Shown: piece by piece, positions 34,366-39,018 of the stretch
How the letters are laid out: the number at the start of each line of letters is the position of its first letter
Position numbering within the stretch: the first letter of the stretch is position 1
Source: Sphingomonadales bacterium
Lineage (GTDB): Bacteria > Pseudomonadota > Alphaproteobacteria > Sphingomonadales > Sphingomonadaceae
DNA: 39,018 nucleotides
Direction of reading: 5' to 3'
Assembly (NCBI GenBank): GCA_018971065.1
Contig: JAGWVC010000028.1
Span: 1 to 39,018 of the forward strand
Program-made: the position numbers and the translations under genes
Notes under the pieces: model-generated
The model's database searches: none
Told to the model about the DNA's origin: nothing
What the model saw: the letters and a program-made list of their open reading frames with translations, nothing else

Positions 34366-35133
34366 CTACTCCCCCCGCCAAACCGGCTTGCGCTTCTCCG
34401 CAAACGCGCGCGGCCCTTCCTGCGCGTCGTGGGAATTGTACGTCAGCTCATGCGCCGCCCGCGCCGCCTGCAACGCGGCGGCGCGGCCCATCTCGGTTGC
34501 CAGCATCACCGTCTCGCGCCCCGCCTTCACCGACAGCGGCGCCCCCTCCAGCACTTCCAGCGCCAGCGCCACCGCCGCATCCAGCGTCTCGCCCGGCTCG
34601 GCCAGCCGGTTCACCAGCCCGATCTCGTAGGCGCGCTGCGCGCTGATCGGCTTGCCGGTCAGGATGATCTCCATCATGATCCGCTGCGGAATCATGTGAA
34701 TCAACGGCGCCGCCCACGGCACCCCGCGCCCCACCTTCACCTCGGTGATCGCAAACTTCGCCGCCGTGCTCGCCACGCACAAGTCGCACGCCTGCGCGAT
34801 CATCCACCCGCCGGCAAACGCCACCCCGTTCACCGCCGCGATCGTCGGCTTGGAAAGCTCGATGCTGTCATACGGCAACGCGAACATGTCGCGCGGCGGC
34901 ACCGTCATCCCGGTCTCGACCATCTCCTTCAGGTCGCCCCCCGCACAGAACGCCTTCTCGCCGCTGCCGGTCAAAATCGCGATCCGCGCCGCGCCATCGC
35001 CCTCGAACCGCGCCCACGCGCTGCGCAGCCCCTCACGCACCTCGCGGGAGAGCGCGTTGCGCGTGTCCGGCCGGTTGATGGTGATCACGGCAATGCCATC
35101 AGGGCGGAGTTCGTAAAGGACGGCGTCGGTCAT
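34366..35133 (-). CDS. Enoyl-CoA hydratase/isomerase-family (crotonase) protein
   Basis: About 255 residues. The oxyanion-hole sequence is CAGGDLKEM and AAVNGVAFAGGWMIAQACDL, with FAITEVKVGRGVPW after it. The second catalytic glutamate of enoyl-CoA hydratase is kept (TEVKVG). The first is replaced (AGGWMIA where hydratases have GGGCELA), so it may be an isomerase, hydrolase or a hydratase with altered chemistry. I chose the second ATG (35133), eight bases after GAGG; the first, at 35139, leaves only two. Flanked by repeat copies on both sides. Confidence 0.92.
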   Translation of the reverse strand: MTDAVLYELRPDGIAVITINRPDTRNALSREVREGLRSAWARFEGDGAARIAILTGSGEKAFCAGGDLKEMVETGMTVPPRDMFALPYDSIELSKPTIAAVNGVAFAGGWMIAQACDLCVASTAAKFAITEVKVGRGVPWAAPLIHMIPQRIMMEIILTGKPISAQRAYEIGLVNRLAEPGETLDAAVALALEVLEGAPLSVKAGRETVMLATEMGRAAALQAARAAHELTYNSHDAQEGPRAFAEKRKPVWRGE

Positions 35134-35162
35134 CGTCATTTCCTCAAGAACAAGGAGGAAAA

Positions 35163-35328
35163 GCAGGGGGAATCATTCCCCCTGCACCCCCGTTACCTTT
35201 CCGTTGCGCCCCGTGCGTAAGGTGCGCCCTGCCGCGAAGCGGCCTTAAAGCCTGCGGCGCAAAGCACTGACATCGAGGTCATGCACCACGCCAAGGTATC
35301 CGGGAGCGCGAGGGGGTGACCCCCTCGC
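35163..35328. repeat. Structured intergenic repeat, copy 2
   Basis: 166 bp. Module A 35163-35185, B 35231-35260, C 35308-35328, all matching copy 1 but for one base in B. Spacers are 45 and 47 bp. Spacer 1 holds ACCTT (35195-35199) and AAGGT (35219-35223). Spacer 2 holds GCAcTGAC (35264-35271) and GTCATGC (35278-35284). On the minus strand module A is followed by TTTTCC, like a terminator. It lies 15 bp past the stop of the CoA-transferase gene and 24 bp before the crotonase gene. Confidence 0.9.
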
Positions 35329-35343
35329 ATCTTCCTTTTCCTT

Positions 35344-36615
35344 CTAAAACCCCCGCCGCGCAATCTCGAACGCCGCCCGATCCAGCTCCTCCCGGAAATC
35401 CGGATGCGCGATCGCCACCAGCCGCTTCGCCCGTTCCGCCAGCGACTGGCCCTTCAGCTCCGCCGCGCCGAACTCGGTCACCACCACGTCCACCTCGCTG
35501 CGCGCGGTCGTCACCGGGCCTGACAGCGCCGGCGCGATCTTGCTGATCGTCCCACCTTTCGCGGTCGCGCCCAGCACCATCAGCGATCGCCCGCCCGGCG
35601 ATCGCGCCCCGGCGCGTACGAAGTCCACCGATCCGCCGGTCCCGCCCATATAGCTGGCCCCGCTCGCCTCGGCGTTCACCTGCCCGGTCAGGTCCACTTC
35701 CATCGCGGAATTGATCGTCACCAGCCGCGAAAGCTGCCCCAGCACCCCGGCATCGTGGGTATAGCCGGTCGGCGTCATCCGGATCGCCGGGTTGCGATCC
35801 GCCCACTTGTACAGCTTCGCGGTGCCGATCAGCGCCCCGTTGATCGAAATCCCCCGGTCGATCTCCTTGCGCGCATTGGTGATCACCCCGGCCTCGACCA
35901 GTTCCACCAGCCCGTCACCCAGCATCCCGGAATGCACACCCAGGTCCTTGCGATCACCCAATTGCCGCAGGATCGCATCAGGCACCGCGCCCACCCCGGT
36001 CTGGATCACCGCGCCATCGCCAATATAGGCTGCACAGTGCGTCGCAATCGCCTCGTCAGTCGCCGAAATCCTGGCAGGCGCCACTTCCACCGGCGCGCGA
36101 TCCACCATCACCGCCACATCGATCGCCCCCGCCGGGATCACCTCGCCCGGCGTGTACGGCACCGCCGCATTCACCTCGGCGATCACCACCCGCGCCTTGT
36201 CCACCGCCGCACGCACATAGTCGCTGATCAGCCCGCACGAATGATTGCCATCCGCATCGGCGGGCGAAACCTGAATGAACGCCACGTCGCACGGCATGAT
36301 CCCCGCACTGATCAACGGCCCCACCTGCGAAACATGCACCGGAATCACATCCAGCACATTGGCCTTGGTCATGCTGCGCAACGCGCCGATCGCCCCCATG
36401 CTCGAAAGCCGGAACGCCCCCGCGCTCTCCGGCTGGAAAATTCCCGAAAAGCTGGTGGCGATAAAGGCATGAAGCCCCCCGATCGCCGCGCCTTGCGCAA
36501 TCAACGCCTCGATCAGCGTCGTCGGCTCGCCGCAAGCCTGCCCCATGACGATCCGGTCACCCGGCTTGAGGTACTTCGCAAGGTCAAGCTGATCGGGGGG
36601 GACGGTCTCGGGCAT
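35344..36615 (-). CDS. Acetyl-CoA hydrolase/CoA-transferase family protein
   Basis: Family I-type CoA-transferase of 423 residues, related to 4-hydroxybutyrate CoA-transferase and acetyl-CoA hydrolase. QTGVGAVPDAIL is the glycine-rich CoA-binding loop, the catalytic Glu is in VVVTEFGAAELKG, and GGTGGSVDFVRAG is typical of the C-terminal domain. It would move CoA between an acyl-CoA and an acid, or hydrolyse the thioester. GAGGA lies six bases before the ATG. It stands between repeat copies 2 and 3, with the CitE-like gene upstream. Confidence 0.92.
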   Translation of the reverse strand: MPETVPPDQLDLAKYLKPGDRIVMGQACGEPTTLIEALIAQGAAIGGLHAFIATSFSGIFQPESAGAFRLSSMGAIGALRSMTKANVLDVIPVHVSQVGPLISAGIMPCDVAFIQVSPADADGNHSCGLISDYVRAAVDKARVVIAEVNAAVPYTPGEVIPAGAIDVAVMVDRAPVEVAPARISATDEAIATHCAAYIGDGAVIQTGVGAVPDAILRQLGDRKDLGVHSGMLGDGLVELVEAGVITNARKEIDRGISINGALIGTAKLYKWADRNPAIRMTPTGYTHDAGVLGQLSRLVTINSAMEVDLTGQVNAEASGASYMGGTGGSVDFVRAGARSPGGRSLMVLGATAKGGTISKIAPALSGPVTTARSEVDVVVTEFGAAELKGQSLAERAKRLVAIAHPDFREELDRAAFEIARRGF

Positions 36616-36644
36616 TGGCTATCCTCGAAGAACAAGCAGGAAAA

Positions 36645-36812
36645 GCAGGGGGAATCATTCCCCCTGCACCCCCGGAACCTTTTCGTCGCGCAAACCCATC
36701 AAGGTCAGCGCCCGCCGCGAAGCGGCCTTAAAGCCTGCGGCGCTTAGCGCTGACCTCACAGTCACGCGCAACGCCAAGGGAAAGTGGGAGCGCGAGGGGA
36801 TCATCCCCTCGC
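36645..36812. repeat. Structured intergenic repeat, copy 3
   Basis: 168 bp. Module A 36645-36667, identical to the other copies. B 36714-36743. C 36792-36812, with arms GCGAGGGGAT/ATCCCCTCGC: both arms changed together against copies 1 and 2. Spacers 46 and 48 bp. Spacer 2 has GCGcTGAC (36747-36754) and GTCACGC (36761-36767). On the minus strand module A is followed by TTTTCC. It lies 19 bp past the stop of the CitE-like gene and 29 bp before the CoA-transferase gene. Confidence 0.9.
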
Positions 36813-36831
36813 ATCTTCCTTCTTCCTCAAA

Positions 36832-37722
36832 TCACAACTTCCCCGCCAGCTTCAGCAGCGTCTGCGCCCGCGCCAGATAGGGCCGGTCCAGCATCCCGCC
36901 CTTCCAGCCGATCGCGCCCACGCCCGGGTTCGCGGCGAAGATGTCCACGATCTCCTGCGCCTCGGCGATTTCCGCGTCGGTGGGGGTAAACGCCTGGTTG
37001 ATCACGTCGATCTGCGCCGGATGGATCGCCAGCATCCCGCGGAAGCCATCGCGACGCACGCCCTCGGCGCGGCGGCGCAGCGCGTCCAGATCCTTGAAGT
37101 CTGCCGAAATCGTCTCGATCGCGGTCACCCCGGCGGTGGCGGCGCCCAGCACGGTCAGGCTGCGCGCCAGTTCATAGGTGAACGAGTACGAGCCATCGGC
37201 ATTCTTGTTCGACGAAGCCCCGATCGAATCGGCCAGGTCCTCGGCCCCCCAGGTCAGCGCCACCACGCGCGGCGCGCCCTTGTAGCTGCCGGTGTGGAAC
37301 ATCGCTTCGGCGGTCTCGGTGATCAGCACGATCACCGGGGTCGATCCTTCCTCGATGCCGTTCGCCACTTCCAGCGCGGACAGGCAGTGGTCCAGCTTCT
37401 CCACCTCGGCGCGGCTATAGACCTTGGGCAGCATGATCCCGCCCGGCCGCGCCGGCATGATCGCGGCCAGGTCCAGCAGCGTGTACGGCCCATCGAACGG
37501 GTTGATCCGCACCCACAGGCGGGCGCGCTGCTCCGGGTTGGCGGCGATGAAGTCATGCACCATCGGCCGCGCCGCCGCCTTGCTTTCGGGCGCCACGGCG
37601 TCCTCCAGGTCGATCAGCACGATGTCGGCACTGCCTTCCATCGCCTTGGTCATCTTTTTCTCGCTGTCGCCGGGGGCAAACAGCCAGGAACGGGCGGAAA
37701 TCGGCTGATGGGTAATGGGCAT
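36832..37722 (-). CDS. HpcH/HpaI aldolase-family CoA ester lyase (CitE-like)
   Basis: TIM-barrel enzyme of 296 residues that cleaves or forms acyl-CoA esters such as citramalyl-, malyl- or 3-hydroxyacyl-CoA, with Mg. RSWLFAPGDSEKKMTKA is the N-terminal phosphate/CoA contact, VLIDLEDAV the metal-side strand, ALTWGAEDLADSIG the Glu/Asp metal site, and GMLAIHPAQ the C-terminal motif. Its products would be acetyl-CoA or glyoxylate plus a shorter acid or acyl-CoA. GAGGA lies four bases before the ATG. It follows the acyl-CoA dehydrogenase gene, separated by a REP pair. Confidence 0.93.
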   Translation of the reverse strand: MPITHQPISARSWLFAPGDSEKKMTKAMEGSADIVLIDLEDAVAPESKAAARPMVHDFIAANPEQRARLWVRINPFDGPYTLLDLAAIMPARPGGIMLPKVYSRAEVEKLDHCLSALEVANGIEEGSTPVIVLITETAEAMFHTGSYKGAPRVVALTWGAEDLADSIGASSNKNADGSYSFTYELARSLTVLGAATAGVTAIETISADFKDLDALRRRAEGVRRDGFRGMLAIHPAQIDVINQAFTPTDAEIAEAQEIVDIFAANPGVGAIGWKGGMLDRPYLARAQTLLKLAGKL

Positions 37723-37745
37723 TTGGTCCTCGCTGTTTTCTCGCC

Positions 37746-37850
37746 GTCATGCTGAACTTGGTTCAGCATCCATTTAGCCGATGGCCCGGTGCTATCCGGC
37801 ATGGGTCCGCCTTTGCGGCACGATGGGCCCTGAAACAAGTTCAGGGTGAC
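37746..37850. repeat. Inverted pair of REP-like palindromes
   Basis: Unit 1: ATGCTGAAC-TTG-GTTCAGCAT (37749-37769) preceded by CGTC. Unit 2: CCCTGAA-ACAAG-TTCAGGG (37828-37846) followed by TGACG. Reversed, unit 2 matches unit 1 around CTGAACTTG. This head-to-head layout is that of bacterial REP/BIME elements, and its translation (VTLNLFQGP, LNQVQHDGE) is one I recall from spurious ORFs in sphingomonads. It fills the gap between the acyl-CoA dehydrogenase and CitE-like genes. Confidence 0.8.
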
Positions 37851-37863
37851 GGAAGTTTGGTCA

Positions 37864-39018
37864 TCAGTACGACTTCGGCAGTTCAAGCACGCGTTCGGCA
37901 ATGAAGTTCATGATCTGGTGCGGCGATACCGGCGCGATGCGCGGGATCATCACCTCGCGCAGATAGCGTTCCACCTGATATTCCTGCGCATAGCCCATTC
38001 CGCCCATCGACATGACGGCGGTCTGGCAGGCCTCGTACCCGGCCTCGGCGGCCAGGAACTTGGCGCTGTTGGCCTCAACGCCGCACTCCAGCCCCTTGTC
38101 GAACAGCCCGGCCGCCTTCCACACCATCAGCTCGGCCGCCGCCACCTGCATCCACGCCTTGGCCAGCGGATGCTGGATGCCCTGATTCTGCCCGATCGGC
38201 CGCCCGAACACCACGCGCTCCTGCGCATATTTCGATGCCCGCGCGATCGCCACCTTGCCAAGCCCGGTGGCCTCGGCACCCAGCAACACGCGCTCGGGAT
38301 TCAACCCCTGCAGCAGGATCTTGAACCCCTGTCCCTCGGCGCCGATGCGGTCCTCGTCAGGCACGAACAGGTCGGTGATGAACAGCATGTTCGACCCCAC
38401 CGCGTGCCGCCCCATCTTCGGGATCAGGTTATGCGCCACGTGATCGCGATCGATCTTCGTATAGAACAGCGTCAGACCCTCGGTCTTCTTCTTCACGTCC
38501 TCCAGCGCCGTGGTCCGCGCGATGATCAGCATGTAATCGGCAACGTGCGCGTTGGTGATCCAGATCTTCTCGCCGTTCAGCAGATAGCCACCGTCCACCT
38601 TCTGCGCGCGCGTCTTCAGGCTGGTGGTGTCAAGGCCGGTGTTCGGCTCGGTCACCGCGAAGCACATCTTCTTCTCGCCCGAAAGGATCGGCGGAATCAT
38701 CCGCTGCTGCTGCTCGGGCGTGCCGAAATGCATCACCGGCTCCAGCCCGAACACCGGGCCATGAATGGCGCTGGCGCCCGAAAGCCCGGCGCCCGATTCG
38801 GCCACCGCCTGCATCATGATCGCCGCCTCGGTAATGCCCAGGCCCGCGCCGCCCACGCTCTCCGGCATGGCGATCCCCAGCCAGCCGTTCTCGGCAAACG
38901 CCTTGTGGAATTCCACCGGCCATTCGCCGCTGCGGTCATGCTCCAGCCAGTAGTCGTCGCCGAACTGCGCGCACAGCTTCAGCACCGCCTCGCGGATGTT
39001 CTGCTGGTCCTCGGTGAA
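37864..39018 (-). CDS. Acyl-CoA dehydrogenase (5' end cut by window)
   Basis: FAD enzyme that makes the 2,3-double bond in acyl-CoAs and passes electrons to ETF; 384 visible residues. The open frame reaches the window edge (FTEDQQNIREAVLKL), so only a few N-terminal residues are missing. FAVTEPNTGLDT and KIWITNAHVADY are the flavin-contact strands; ERVVFGRPIGQNQGIQHPLA and MGGMGYAQEY follow. The usual catalytic Glu of medium-chain enzymes (YEGT) is absent: the segment reads IAPVSPHQI. A Glu is present in LNPERVLL, where isovaleryl-CoA and long-chain enzymes keep theirs. This hints at branched or bulky substrates. Confidence 0.94.
   Translation of the reverse strand, partial: FTEDQQNIREAVLKLCAQFGDDYWLEHDRSGEWPVEFHKAFAENGWLGIAMPESVGGAGLGITEAAIMMQAVAESGAGLSGASAIHGPVFGLEPVMHFGTPEQQQRMIPPILSGEKKMCFAVTEPNTGLDTTSLKTRAQKVDGGYLLNGEKIWITNAHVADYMLIIARTTALEDVKKKTEGLTLFYTKIDRDHVAHNLIPKMGRHAVGSNMLFITDLFVPDEDRIGAEGQGFKILLQGLNPERVLLGAEATGLGKVAIARASKYAQERVVFGRPIGQNQGIQHPLAKAWMQVAAAELMVWKAAGLFDKGLECGVEANSAKFLAAEAGYEACQTAVMSMGGMGYAQEYQVERYLREVMIPRIAPVSPHQIMNFIAERVLELPKSY

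Noticed and set aside
34184..36812. Integron cassette array with attC sites
   Set aside because: The gene-plus-3'-structured-repeat layout resembles cassettes, but I find no R-box GTTRRRY/RYYYAAC pair at the right places and no integrase in the window.
34184..36812. CRISPR array
   Set aside because: Repeats are about 1 kb apart with genes between them, and are far longer than CRISPR repeats.
37650..37901. Small minus-strand ORF over the REP pair (VTLNLFQGP-type product)
   Set aside because: It is the translation of the palindromic repeat and overlaps the starts and ends of two real genes.

Overview
The window is high-GC, densely packed chromosomal DNA from an alphaproteobacterium, most likely a sphingomonad (Novosphingobium- or Sphingomonas-like). 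The evidence is the pair of alphaproteobacterial cell-cycle regulators TrcR (DUF1013) and SciP (DUF1153), the sucC-etfB-etfA order, GANTC and CtrA-like sites at promoters, and REP-type palindromes (core CTGAACTTG) of a kind I recall from sphingomonad genomes. I see no rRNA, tRNA, CRISPR array, transposase or phage gene.

Layout. 1-5.5 kb: the end of a class A beta-lactamase-like gene, a 78-residue Ala/Ser heptad lipoprotein on the minus strand with a strong terminator, DNA polymerase I, and an MscS channel. 5.5-7.3 kb: a probable small RNA, a tandem universal stress protein, and a Cys-type glutathione peroxidase coupled to a ferritin-like di-iron protein that seems to start at ATC. 8-12 kb (minus): acyl-CoA ligase, trcR, a palindromic repeat block, GST, and a glycine-zipper/OmpA lipoprotein. 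12-17 kb: CNNM/CBS protein, two small unknown proteins, a serine-hydrolase lipoprotein, and mnmA. 16.9-17.7 kb: a small unknown gene coupled to sciP. 17.8-23.6 kb: an RND efflux adaptor and pump followed by DUF445. 23.6-27.4 kb (minus): a SnoaL-like protein, etfA, etfB and sucC. 27.5-30.5 kb: an inositol-monophosphatase-family gene, then an FAD oxidoreductase with a GtrA membrane protein.

30.5-39 kb looks like an accessory catabolic module. A cytochrome P450 and three SDR dehydrogenases lie on the plus strand. They face a crotonase, a CoA-transferase/hydrolase, a CitE-like lyase and an acyl-CoA dehydrogenase on the minus strand. Together these could hydroxylate a hydrophobic substrate, oxidise it, activate it as a CoA ester and cleave it. 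ETF could accept electrons from the dehydrogenase. The substrate cannot be read from sequence.

The most unusual structure is a repeat of about 166 bp present three times between 34.18 and 36.81 kb. Each copy lies 15-19 bp after the stop codon of one of three successive minus-strand genes. It has three conserved dyad modules at fixed spacing, variable spacers, and paired substitutions that keep the hairpins. I do not recognise it as a named element. Other points worth checking are the three-way-junction RNA at 5.5 kb, a lipoprotein with the size and C-terminal lysine of Braun lipoprotein, a Fur-like dyad between sucC and the phosphatase gene, and paired GANTC sites before sciP.
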